A stretch of 64,000 nucleotides of DNA, taken from NCBI RefSeq assembly GCF_003605435.1, contig NZ_QXQB01000004.1, forward strand, positions 724,325 through 788,324, read 5' to 3'. This document shows positions 23,377 through 31,904 of this stretch, piece after piece. A program made the translations under genes and the position numbers. Source of the DNA: Paenibacillus pinisoli. GTDB lineage: Bacteria; Bacillota; Bacilli; Paenibacillales; Paenibacillaceae. The first letter of the stretch is position 1. Every line of letters begins with the position of its first letter. Below the pieces are notes generated by a model. The model had not been told where the DNA came from. It searched no databases and was given only the letters and a program-made list of their open reading frames with translations.

Positions 23377-26244
23377 ATGAATTATGCTGTACTGGATTTG
23401 GAAACGACCGGACATGGCGCCGAAGACGATATTATTCAAGTCGGCCTTGTCATCGTCTCCGATGAGCTGGACATCGTCAAAACCTATAGCTCATTTGTGA
23501 AGCCGAGAATTCCCATTCCAGCTTTTATTACGGGATTGACCGGCATTACGGAAGATATGGTCAAAGATGCTCCGGAGCTGAATGAGGTTCTGCTCCAGCT
23601 TATTCCGCTATTGGACGATGCAGTGCTGGTGGCTCATAATGTCGGATTTGATGCCGGCTTCTTGAACAATGCGCTAGACCGCTGCGGCTATATGCCGTTC
23701 ACCGGAAGAAGGCTTGACACCATCGATCTTCTCCGCATCTTCTACCCAAGCATTACAACGTATCAGCTCGGCGCCGTCGCCGAGCTGTTCGGCATTGAGA
23801 ATCATCAGCATCATCAAGCCGACAGCGATGCGATGGCGACTGCGCTTATTTTTATCGAGTCGGTGCAAAAAATGCGTTCGATGCCGCTGCTGACTGCGCA
23901 GCGGCTATCTGCGTTAATAGATGAAGGCAAGGATCTGCATTGGTTCCTGAGATGGAATGAGAAGCGGGTCGAGCAGGATACCGTATTCGATATGGGGGAC
24001 TATGACTTCTATCGTCAATTCGCGCTGAAAGCAAGGGAATGGAGCGAAGAGAAGCCGCCAAGGGAGGAAAATCCTTCTAGCGAGGGCGTATTGGACGGAA
24101 TAAACTTCGAGGATTACCTGGCAGAGGTGAAATCCAGATTCCAGGATAAGTTCGAGCGTTATGAAGAGCGGGAAGCCCAAGTGACGATGTTCCGCGAAGT
24201 GTATGAAGCGCTTACGCAGGATAAGCATCTCCTTATTGAAGCCGGCACAGGAACGGGCAAATCGCTCGGTTATCTGATTCCTGCGCTGTATTACAGCTTG
24301 CAGAGCAAAAGCAAAATTGTTGTCAGCACTCATACCATTAATTTGCAGGAACAGCTTCGCCAGCGGGATTTGCCGCTGCTTGGCGAAGTGCTTCCGTTTC
24401 CGTTCAAAGCATCCATATTCAAGGGCAGGGGCAATTACTTGTGTCTGCGGAAATTTGAAGGGAAACTGAATGCTCAAGATATGGTAGCACCTATCGAAGA
24501 CCCTATTACAGCCGCACAAATGGTGGTATGGCTCGGAGAGACGGAAACAGGCGATCAAGAGGAACTGAATTTCGGCAGCCGGGGCGCCGACTTCTGGTCA
24601 ACGGTGGCCAGCGATGCCGATTCTTGCCTTAACCGCGCGTGTCCATGGTTCAAGCGCTGTTATTATCATCGCGCAAAGCATGAGTCGAATATTGCGGATG
24701 TGTGCATCACGAACCATTCCATGCTGTTCACCGATGTTCAGGCCGATCATCGCCTGCTGCCTACTTACAGCCATCTTGTCATAGATGAAGCCCATCATGT
24801 TGAGGAAGTGGCGGGCAAGCATCTCGGCATGAATGTGCATTATTTCACGCTCGTTCAAGCGATGGTGCGATTGTACCGCGATAATCGTTCCGGCTTGCTG
24901 CCGACGTTAAGACTGAAGCTGCAGCAGGAGGGTGACGATCATGTACCGGCTTGGACGGAAACCATCGATACGATCATTCCGATATTTCAGGAAATTCGTG
25001 AGCATTGGGATAAGCTGTTCGAAATGTTCTATGCTTTCACAGCTGCAGCATCCGACAGCGTCAGCGACAATGGCTCTTTGGTGAAGCGGATTAGCGCAGG
25101 CAAGCTTCCGGAGGGCTGGGACGACGTGCTGGCAGTCGAGAACAATGTGCATGTCGAGCTGACTAGGGTTATGAAGACAGCCGAGAAAATGATAAACGAC
25201 ATCAAGGACCGAGTCGATGATTTGTCCGTTCAGGCATCGCTGACCGATTTGAACGGAGCGCTGCGGGATCTGGGCAGAGTGAAGGACGAGCTGAGGCTGA
25301 TTACAAAGCTGGAGGATGCCCAGTACGTGTATTGGCTGGAAGCCAGCACCGCTTACCGCCACCGGTCTCTGCAGCTTTATGCGGCGCCTGTTGATGTCAG
25401 CAGCCAGCTGCAGAAGTATTTCTTCGATGCGAAGGACAGCATCGTCATGACATCGGCTACCTTGACTGTGCAGAAAAACTTCCAATATGCCGAGGAGCAG
25501 CTCGGCCTGGCGGGTTATGAGAAGCAGGGCAAGCTGAAGACGGTACAGCTTCCGTCTCCGTTCAATTACAGGGAGCAGGCGCTGGTCGTGATTCCGCGCG
25601 ACTTTCCGGTGCTTAAGGGAGCGGCAGTCGACGATGCCTATTTGGACAAACTTATCGGTTCGCTTGCCGATGCCGCGGTAGAGACCAAAGGCCGCATGCT
25701 CGTATTGTTCACATCGTACAAGATGCTGAAGCAGGTCTATGATCCGCTGAAGCTGAAGCTGGATGAAAGAGGCATAGGGCTCCTTGGCCAAGGCATCGAC
25801 AGCAGCAACCGAACGAAGCTGACCCGCAGATTTCTGCAGCAGCCGGAATCGGTCTTGCTCGGCACCAGCAGCTTCTGGGAAGGCGTGGATATCCCGGGAG
25901 AAGGCCTGGTATGCCTGGCAATCGTCCGGCTGCCGTTCCAGCCGCCTAATCATCCGCTTGTGGAGGCAAAATCAGAGCTGCTGCAGCGCCAGAAGCAGAA
26001 TCCGTTCATGAAGCTGTCGATACCGCAGGCCGTTATCCGCTTCAAGCAAGGATTCGGCAGGCTGGTTCGCACCGCCCATGACAAAGGGATCGTCATCATT
26101 TATGATACGAGAGTCATCGACACCTATTACGGCAAGCATTTCTTGTACTCGTTGCCGGGACCGAAGATCGAGACGATGCATACGAACCAGATGGTGCCCC
26201 GCATGCAGCAATGGCTGGCCCAATCGGCAACAGGAGACGAGTAA
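23377..26244 (+). CDS. dinG: DinG-family exonuclease/helicase
   Basis: A 955-residue protein. Residues 1-170 form a DnaQ-type 3'-5' exonuclease (VLDLETTG, AHNVGFDAGFL, HHQADSDAMAT). The superfamily 2 helicase part has Walker A EAGTGTGKS, the DEAH box VIDEAHH, SATLT and the C-terminal motif QGFGRLVRTAHDKG. Four cysteines, C356, C417, C422 and C428, keep the C-x4-C-x5-C spacing of the iron-sulfur cluster of E. coli DinG (C194, C199, C205). The start ATG at 23377 opens the exonuclease domain directly. It has a possible role in resolving R-loops or damage intermediates; the balance of nuclease and helicase activity is not known here. Confidence 0.93.
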   Translation: MNYAVLDLETTGHGAEDDIIQVGLVIVSDELDIVKTYSSFVKPRIPIPAFITGLTGITEDMVKDAPELNEVLLQLIPLLDDAVLVAHNVGFDAGFLNNALDRCGYMPFTGRRLDTIDLLRIFYPSITTYQLGAVAELFGIENHQHHQADSDAMATALIFIESVQKMRSMPLLTAQRLSALIDEGKDLHWFLRWNEKRVEQDTVFDMGDYDFYRQFALKAREWSEEKPPREENPSSEGVLDGINFEDYLAEVKSRFQDKFERYEEREAQVTMFREVYEALTQDKHLLIEAGTGTGKSLGYLIPALYYSLQSKSKIVVSTHTINLQEQLRQRDLPLLGEVLPFPFKASIFKGRGNYLCLRKFEGKLNAQDMVAPIEDPITAAQMVVWLGETETGDQEELNFGSRGADFWSTVASDADSCLNRACPWFKRCYYHRAKHESNIADVCITNHSMLFTDVQADHRLLPTYSHLVIDEAHHVEEVAGKHLGMNVHYFTLVQAMVRLYRDNRSGLLPTLRLKLQQEGDDHVPAWTETIDTIIPIFQEIREHWDKLFEMFYAFTAAASDSVSDNGSLVKRISAGKLPEGWDDVLAVENNVHVELTRVMKTAEKMINDIKDRVDDLSVQASLTDLNGALRDLGRVKDELRLITKLEDAQYVYWLEASTAYRHRSLQLYAAPVDVSSQLQKYFFDAKDSIVMTSATLTVQKNFQYAEEQLGLAGYEKQGKLKTVQLPSPFNYREQALVVIPRDFPVLKGAAVDDAYLDKLIGSLADAAVETKGRMLVLFTSYKMLKQVYDPLKLKLDERGIGLLGQGIDSSNRTKLTRRFLQQPESVLLGTSSFWEGVDIPGEGLVCLAIVRLPFQPPNHPLVEAKSELLQRQKQNPFMKLSIPQAVIRFKQGFGRLVRTAHDKGIVIIYDTRVIDTYYGKHFLYSLPGPKIETMHTNQMVPRMQQWLAQSATGDE

Positions 26245-26292
26245 GCTTGAGCCCTTAGTCTATACAACCCTGATTAGAAGGAGTTGGTTCCC

Positions 26293-26949
26293 ATGAAGTC
26301 CGCAAAAATATCGGAGGCTGTCGTCAGACGCCTTCCGATTTATCTGCAAGTGCTGAATGAGCTGCATATCCGGGAGATTCAAACGGTATCCTCGCAGGAG
26401 CTCGGGATCAAGCTTGACCTCAACCCTGCGCAAATCCGCAAGGACCTGGCTTACTTCGGCGAATTCGGCCGCAAGGGCATCGGTTATGACGTCTTGTATT
26501 TGATCGAGAAAATCAGGCAAATTCTGAAGCTCAACCAAACGATCAAGGTCGCTCTGGTCGGAGCGGGCAATCTTGGTCACGCATTGTGCAATTACAACAA
26601 GTACTCGAAGGACAATATGCAAATTACAGCCGTATTCGATGTGCATCCCGACAAGATCGGCTCCAGCATCAACAACCTGGTCGTAGAGCCTATGAGCGAG
26701 CTGGAACGTGTCGTCGCCGAGCAAAATATCCGGATCGGCATTATAACGGTTCCTGCCCATGAAGCGCAAAATGTAGCCAATCAATTTATTGCCGCAGGCG
26801 TAGAGGGCATTTTGAATTTTGCACCGGCCATCCTGCGGGTGCCGGATGATGTGCGCATTCACAATGCCGATTTCACCAGGGAATTGTTAAGCCTGGCTTA
26901 TTATTTGAACCATGAAGGAGACGTAAGCGATGACGCAGCTTTGGATTGA
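26293..26949 (+). CDS. rex: Redox-sensing transcriptional repressor Rex
   Basis: A 218-residue repressor with an N-terminal winged helix (IQTVSSQELGIKLDLNPAQIRKDLAYFGEFGRKGIGYDV) and a Rossmann domain (VGAGNLGHALCNY) that senses NADH/NAD+. Rex normally represses fermentation and respiration genes when NADH is low. The C-terminal helix for domain swapping is present (FTRELLSLAYYLNHEG). AAGGAG lies 9 bases before the ATG; a TTG three codons earlier overlaps that site less well. The next gene starts 20 bases inside its end. Confidence 0.95.
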   Translation: MKSAKISEAVVRRLPIYLQVLNELHIREIQTVSSQELGIKLDLNPAQIRKDLAYFGEFGRKGIGYDVLYLIEKIRQILKLNQTIKVALVGAGNLGHALCNYNKYSKDNMQITAVFDVHPDKIGSSINNLVVEPMSELERVVAEQNIRIGIITVPAHEAQNVANQFIAAGVEGILNFAPAILRVPDDVRIHNADFTRELLSLAYYLNHEGDVSDDAALD

Positions 26950-28231
26950 GAATGGCTTATTCGTGACGATGGATGATGAAGCAAAAACGATTAAAGGGCA
27001 TATGGTGGTGACAGACGGCGTTATTACATATATCGGCGCTGAGCCGCCAACAGGCTTGTCGCCGGAAGCAGAGAAGCTGGACGGCAGCAGGCTTGCATTC
27101 ATGCCTGGACTGGTCAATACGCATGGACATGCGGCTATGACGCTGCTAAGGGGCTATTCCGACGATCAGAAGCTCCAAGTATGGCTGGAGCAGAAGATGT
27201 GGCCGATGGAGGCCAAATACGTCGATGCCGATACGAGGGCAGGGAGCGCGCTTGCGATTGTCGAGATGCTGCGTACAGGCACCACCGCATTCGTCGATAT
27301 GTATGACCGCATGGATCAAGTGGCGGCGATGGCCGAGCAAGCCGGCATTCGAGGCATCTTGACTCGCGGCGTAATCGGATTATGTTCTGAAGAAGAGCAG
27401 AAGGCGAAGCTGAATGATGCGATTACATTCGCCAAGACTTGGAACGGCAAAGCTGATGGCAGAATCTCGACGATGCTGTCGCCGCACGCGCCATATACTT
27501 GTCCGCCTGCTTATATCGAGAAGTTTGTAGAGGCAGCACATGAGCTGGACTTGCCGCTGCATACCCATATGTCTGAGACAATTGCGGAGGTGGAGCAGAA
27601 TGTCCGCGATTACGGCACACGCCCGGTTGAGCATCTGGACCGACTAGGCTTCTTCTCGCGTCCGTCGCTCGTTGCCCATGCCGTTCATTTGACGGATAGC
27701 GAGATTGCGCTGCTGGCGGAAAGAGGCGTATCGGTCTCGCATAATCCAGTGAGCAATCTGAAGCTGGCATCAGGCGTTGCGAGGCTTCCAGAACTTATGA
27801 AAGCCGGCGTGAAAGTGTCGCTCGGCACGGACAGCGTAGCCAGCAACAACAATCTGGATCTGTTCGAAGAAATCCGCTTCTCCGCTTTGCTGCATAAGGG
27901 AGTTTCTGGTGATCCAACAGCTATTCCGGCATGGGAAGCGCTGAAGCTTGGCACAACATATGGCGCTCATGCGATCTGGCAAGGAGATTCCATCGGAAAG
28001 CTGAAAGCGGGCTTTAAAGCCGACTTTATTGCAATCGATCTGGATCAGCCGCATTTCTATCCGCTTACGGATATCGTATCCCATCTGGTTTATGCCGGGA
28101 CAGGCCGCGACGTCAAGCATGTATGGGTAGATGGCCGTCAGGTTGTGAAGAGCGGCGTCTGCACGTTTATGGATGAAGAGAAGATTAGATATGAGGCAGC
28201 TGCAAGCTTCGAGCGGCTATTGAACGGCTAA
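26930..28231 (+). CDS. mtaD: Amidohydrolase, probable 5-methylthioadenosine / S-adenosylhomocysteine deaminase
   Basis: A 433-residue metal-dependent TIM-barrel deaminase. Metal ligands are visible as HGHAAMTLLRG (H-x-H), HTHMSE, AHAVHLT and the aspartate in LGTDSVASNN. The composite beta-sandwich of amidohydrolases lies at both ends. The sequence best fits the MtaD/SsnA group acting on methylthioadenosine, adenosylhomocysteine or 5'-deoxyadenosine. That substrate is inference, though the strain clearly salvages methylthioadenosine (mtn genes at 35-44 kb). It overlaps rex by 20 bases and the next gene by 1. Confidence 0.85.
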   Translation: MTQLWIENGLFVTMDDEAKTIKGHMVVTDGVITYIGAEPPTGLSPEAEKLDGSRLAFMPGLVNTHGHAAMTLLRGYSDDQKLQVWLEQKMWPMEAKYVDADTRAGSALAIVEMLRTGTTAFVDMYDRMDQVAAMAEQAGIRGILTRGVIGLCSEEEQKAKLNDAITFAKTWNGKADGRISTMLSPHAPYTCPPAYIEKFVEAAHELDLPLHTHMSETIAEVEQNVRDYGTRPVEHLDRLGFFSRPSLVAHAVHLTDSEIALLAERGVSVSHNPVSNLKLASGVARLPELMKAGVKVSLGTDSVASNNNLDLFEEIRFSALLHKGVSGDPTAIPAWEALKLGTTYGAHAIWQGDSIGKLKAGFKADFIAIDLDQPHFYPLTDIVSHLVYAGTGRDVKHVWVDGRQVVKSGVCTFMDEEKIRYEAAASFERLLNG

Positions 28232-28770
28232 TGAGAGCGGTCGAAAAAAAAAGGCCGCCCGTGATGACGAAAAAACGCTGGCTGCTAGCCATCATTGCAT
28301 GTCTGGTTGCGATTGGCATCTGGTTCGGTTTTTACTTCCGCGATGTGCAGACGCCCAAGTGGTCGGAGGAAAGCGCCGTCCGGGAGGCGGTCTTCGCTAC
28401 TGGCGAGATCGCGTTAATTGACAAGCTGTATAAGCATGTGTGGGAAGCGACAACGTGGGCTGTGCTTGGCGCTGCGGAGGATGAATCGCAGCTGTATGTT
28501 TTCCTGAATGAAGAAGGAAACGTGCTGCATCGCATAGCTTACAACCAAGTGATGCCGGAGGAGCAGCTGCGTACGAAGTGGCTGAACGATCATGCCGGAG
28601 CAACAATCATCCGGGTTATGCCTGGCATATTCCGGGGACAGCCGATATGGGAAGTGTATTACAAGGAGCCGGAAGGCGCCAAGGAACGATTCAAATATCA
28701 ATTCTACAGCTTCGATCAGCAGGCGACGCTGATCGACACTTATACCTTGCCGACAAAAACGGGACCGTAA
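28231..28770 (+). CDS. ypmB: YpmB-like anchored protein (DUF5590 type)
   Basis: A 179-residue protein with a short basic N-terminus, one transmembrane helix (LLAIIACLVAIGIWFGFYF, residues about 18-36) and an extracytoplasmic PepSY-like domain. Size, topology and position downstream of dinG match B. subtilis YpmB. The ATG at 28231 overlaps the previous stop (TAATG); an ATG at 28264 directly before the membrane helix is an alternative start. A terminator follows at once. The function is unknown. Confidence 0.78.
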   Translation: MRAVEKKRPPVMTKKRWLLAIIACLVAIGIWFGFYFRDVQTPKWSEESAVREAVFATGEIALIDKLYKHVWEATTWAVLGAAEDESQLYVFLNEEGNVLHRIAYNQVMPEEQLRTKWLNDHAGATIIRVMPGIFRGQPIWEVYYKEPEGAKERFKYQFYSFDQQATLIDTYTLPTKTGP

Positions 28771-28791
28771 CTGGTCCCGTTTCCTGTTTTT
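28758..28791 (+). terminator. Intrinsic terminator after ypmB
   Basis: ACGGGACC pairs with GGTCCCGT around GTAACT and is followed by TTCCTGTTTTT. The 5' arm overlaps the end of the coding sequence. Confidence 0.85.
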
Positions 28792-28892
28792 ACAGAACGC
28801 ATTATGCATATAAATATGATATACTAACGTATAGCAAAAGTGATATATCATTTACGAAATTCATATATACTAAGTACTGGAGGGATATTGTT

Positions 28893-29432
28893 ATGAGAAA
28901 GCCTCGCATGATGCCTATCGCCATAACCGTCGTCATATCCGCTGCAGCACTATTTGGCGGCTGGATGCTGTACAAGCAGGTCGCGGTAGCTTCGCCATTA
29001 ACAGATGCCGTTGCAACCATTCCGGGAATTGCCAAAGCGGAGAAGCCCGTAATCGATCAGGATAAAGTAAGCGTGTCGGTCGAGCTGAACGAGGAAGCAA
29101 GCTTGAAGGATGTTTACTCATCCGTCGCCGAGCAAGGAAAAGCGGTAGCAGGAAAGAGAAAGCTGGATATTGTCATTCAGAACGAAGAAGATGCATCGCT
29201 TAATGCGATCTGGCAGGAAGCGATGTTCGACATCGCCCAGGCTATGGAGACCAAGACGTACTCCGATATTCCGAAAACGATGGACCGTGTCGCTTCCGGG
29301 CATAATGGCGTCGAGACGGTAACGGAGATGGACGAGACGAACGTGTATGTAACGATTAAAAATGATGCGGGTTCGAAATATATCGTATTGCCTAGAACGC
29401 CTAACCAATTGGGGGTGTGGCCTAATGCGTAA
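28893..29432 (+). CDS. Small membrane-anchored protein preceding an FtsH-like protease
   Basis: I do not recognise the family. It is 179 residues with an N-terminal transmembrane anchor (IAITVVISAAALFGGWMLY) and a soluble extracytoplasmic domain of about 150 residues, acidic and without cysteines (SVSVELNEEASLKDVYSSVAEQG ... IVIQNEEDASLNAIWQEAMFDIAQAME). TGGAGGG lies 10 bases before the ATG. The last 8 bases overlap the start of the FtsH-like gene, so they are translationally coupled. It could supply the extracytoplasmic part missing from that short FtsH, or act as its adaptor; this is inference. The AT-rich upstream region contains the palindrome TGATATATCA near 28838. Confidence 0.72.
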   Translation: MRKPRMMPIAITVVISAAALFGGWMLYKQVAVASPLTDAVATIPGIAKAEKPVIDQDKVSVSVELNEEASLKDVYSSVAEQGKAVAGKRKLDIVIQNEEDASLNAIWQEAMFDIAQAMETKTYSDIPKTMDRVASGHNGVETVTEMDETNVYVTIKNDAGSKYIVLPRTPNQLGVWPNA

Positions 29433-30918
29433 GTATGGTCTGGAGCTGGCGATCGGATTTGTCCCCGTTCTAATTGTATTTTTGCTTTTTCTCGGGGTTA
29501 ACGTCCTGCCGTTTCTTTTTCTGGCGGCAGTCGGCGGCGCCCTGTTTTTTATGGCGAAAGGCCGCGGCAAGCTGACGGCGCTGACGAGCGGAAATTCCAG
29601 AAGCGAAGTAAGGTCGCCTTCGTTCACCTTTGAGCAGATTGGCGGCCAAGAACGAGCGAAAGGAGAGCTGATCGAGGCGCTTGACTTTTTGGTCAAGAAG
29701 GAGCAGATTGCCAAGCTTGGCATTCGTCCTTTGAAAGGGATTCTGATGTCCGGGCCTCCGGGAACGGGCAAGACATTGCTGGCCAAGGCGGCTGCCCAGT
29801 ATACAGATTCTGTCTACCTGGCTGCTTCGGGCAGTGAATTTGTCGAGATGTATGTCGGCGTCGGCGCGGGCCGAATCCGCGATTTGTTCAAGGAAGCCCG
29901 CACGAAAGCGAAGAAGGAAGGGAAAAGCAGCGCCGTTATTTTTATTGATGAGATCGAAGTCATCGGCGGCAAGCGCGATGGCGGACAGCAGCGCGAATAC
30001 GATCAGACGCTGAACCAGCTGCTGACGGAGATGGACGGCATTCATGCCAACGAGTCTCCGCGAATTCTCATGATTGCAGCAACGAACCGCAAGGAGATGC
30101 TCGACAGCGCGCTGCTCCGTCCGGGCCGTTTTGACCGTCACATCGGCGTTGAACTGCCTGACAAGAAGGGAAGGCTCCATATTCTGAACATTCATGCTGC
30201 GAACAAGCCGCTGGAAGACGATGTGAATATGGAGAACCTTGCCGAGCAGACGTACAGCTTCTCTGGCGCCCAACTGGAGGCGGTTATGAACGAAGCTGCG
30301 ATCTATGCGATGCGCGAAGACCATATTACGATCGGTGAGCGCCATCTTACTATGGCAATCGACAAGGTGATGCTGGGAGAGAAGACTGACCGCGAGACGT
30401 CGAAGGAGGAGCGCGAGCGTGTAGCGCTGCATGAGCTGGGCCATGCCATTATGGCAGAGCTTGTTCGTCCGGGAAGCGTATCTCAGGTTGCGCTGTCACC
30501 GCGCGGAGGCGCGCTCGGATATGTGCGCCACCAGCCTCAGAAGGATCAATATTTATATACGACTCCATTCCTGCATGGTCAAATTATGATTACGCTCGGC
30601 GGAGCGGCTGCGGAAGAGATATTCTACGGAGAGCGCAGCACGGGCTCGCGCGGCGACTTCGACCAAGCGGTCAGCATTGTGAAGACGCTGGTGGAATCCG
30701 GCTTGACGCCGCTTGGCATTATTGACGCTTCCATGATGACGCCGGACAAATGGGCGGACATCACCAAGAGCACGCTGGACGAGCTAATGGCGAAGACAAA
30801 AAACATGCTGGAGGAGCGCCGTCAGGTGTTCACGGATTCACTTGCTACGTTGCTTAAAGAAGAGACGCTGGACGGGGATGCGTTCCGTGCATTATTGTCA
30901 GGTTCGACAGCCGCATAA
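29425..30918 (+). CDS. FtsH-like AAA metalloprotease (short form)
   Basis: A 497-residue AAA+ protease. Two closely spaced N-terminal hydrophobic helices (residues about 7-45) are joined by a few residues, with no periplasmic domain of the kind found in standard FtsH (about 640 residues). The ATPase has Walker A GPPGTGKT, Walker B VIFIDEIE and the SRH segment AATNRKEMLDSALLRPGRFDR. The M41 protease domain has the zinc motif HELGH and a downstream acid in RGDFDQAVSIVKTLVESG. The housekeeping FtsH is normally encoded near hprT/tilS, so this is probably a second, specialised copy. It is coupled to the preceding anchored protein. Confidence 0.85.
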   Translation: MRKYGLELAIGFVPVLIVFLLFLGVNVLPFLFLAAVGGALFFMAKGRGKLTALTSGNSRSEVRSPSFTFEQIGGQERAKGELIEALDFLVKKEQIAKLGIRPLKGILMSGPPGTGKTLLAKAAAQYTDSVYLAASGSEFVEMYVGVGAGRIRDLFKEARTKAKKEGKSSAVIFIDEIEVIGGKRDGGQQREYDQTLNQLLTEMDGIHANESPRILMIAATNRKEMLDSALLRPGRFDRHIGVELPDKKGRLHILNIHAANKPLEDDVNMENLAEQTYSFSGAQLEAVMNEAAIYAMREDHITIGERHLTMAIDKVMLGEKTDRETSKEERERVALHELGHAIMAELVRPGSVSQVALSPRGGALGYVRHQPQKDQYLYTTPFLHGQIMITLGGAAAEEIFYGERSTGSRGDFDQAVSIVKTLVESGLTPLGIIDASMMTPDKWADITKSTLDELMAKTKNMLEERRQVFTDSLATLLKEETLDGDAFRALLSGSTAA

Positions 30919-30950
30919 GTTCACAAAATTGTCTACAATATTACAAATTT

Positions 30951-30981
30951 AAGACGGACTCCCTGTCCGTCTTCTTTTTTG
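30951..30981 (+). terminator. Intrinsic terminator after the FtsH-like gene
   Basis: AAGACGGA pairs with TCCGTCTT around CTCCCTG, followed by CTTTTTT. Confidence 0.88.
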
Positions 30982-31034
30982 GTCGAATTACGTTATAATA
31001 AGGGGGAAACTATCAAGAGGGAGCAATTGCATCA

Positions 31035-31904
31035 ATGATCAAAAAGGTTGGAGTAATCGGCTTAGGCACGATGGGGCAGGGCATCGCAGAGATGTTGGCT
31101 GCGAAAGGGCTCGACGTCATCGTCATTGAGCGCACCAAAGAACGCCTCGCCTATGGATTACACATGATTGAAATTAGCTTGGATAAGCAAATCGAGAAAT
31201 GGGCTCTTACCGGAGCAGAGAAGAAGCTTGTCCTATCCAGAATCCAATCGGCATCGTCGTATGAGGAGCTAGCAGCCTGCGAGCTTGTCGTGGAGACGAT
31301 ATCGGAGGATTTGGATGCAAAAAAAGAAGTATTCAAACAGCTCGACGCGATCTGCGGAGAGAAGACAATTCTCGCAAGCAACACGTCCACACTCAGCCTG
31401 ACAGAGCTGGCCAGCGCGACGAAAGTGCCGAACCGTGTAATCGGCCTTCATTTTATATACCCTGTATTAAAAATCGATCTGGTGGAGATCGTACTGGGTC
31501 TGAAGACATCGGACGATACGTATAACCGGACGAAGCAATTTGTCGAAGACGTTCTTCAGAAGAAGGGCATCATGGTATTCGAATCGCCTGGCTTCGTGAC
31601 CTCCCGCTTAATCTGTCTGTTCATTAATGAGGCGCTGCATGTGCTGGAAGAAGGCGTGGCGTCAGCAGAGGATATCGACAATGCTATGCGAGTAGGCTAT
31701 TCCTTCCAGCACGGGCCATTCGAGATGGCGGACCGTTTCGGACTGGATTCCGTTCTGGCTGCGCTCGAACGCATGTTCCGCGAGTATGGGGAGCTGAAAT
31801 ACCGCCCTTCCATCGTGCTTAAGAAGATGGTGCGCGCCGGACATCTTGGAGCCAAGACAGGCGTCGGCTTCTTCAACTATGACATGGATGGGGATCGGAT
31901 CTAA
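31035..31904 (+). CDS. 3-hydroxyacyl-CoA dehydrogenase family protein
   Basis: A 289-residue enzyme of the short 3-hydroxybutyryl-CoA dehydrogenase type (Hbd/MmgB-like). The NAD site is GVIGLGTMGQGIAEML. The catalytic histidine is in NRVIGLHFIYPV and the partner glutamate in LVEIV. The C-terminal helical domain is complete (SPGFVTSRL, GPFEMADRFGLD, GAKTGVGFF). A TATAAT box lies at 30994-30999 and GAGGGAG about 8 bases before the ATG. The stop overlaps the ackA start (TAATG). Pairing with acetate kinase suggests acyl-CoA and acid overflow metabolism; the natural substrate chain length is unknown. Confidence 0.88.
   Translation: MIKKVGVIGLGTMGQGIAEMLAAKGLDVIVIERTKERLAYGLHMIEISLDKQIEKWALTGAEKKLVLSRIQSASSYEELAACELVVETISEDLDAKKEVFKQLDAICGEKTILASNTSTLSLTELASATKVPNRVIGLHFIYPVLKIDLVEIVLGLKTSDDTYNRTKQFVEDVLQKKGIMVFESPGFVTSRLICLFINEALHVLEEGVASAEDIDNAMRVGYSFQHGPFEMADRFGLDSVLAALERMFREYGELKYRPSIVLKKMVRAGHLGAKTGVGFFNYDMDGDRI

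Noticed and set aside
24907..25953. 348-codon antisense frame inside dinG
   Set aside because: Shadow frame; no ribosome site and no family resemblance.
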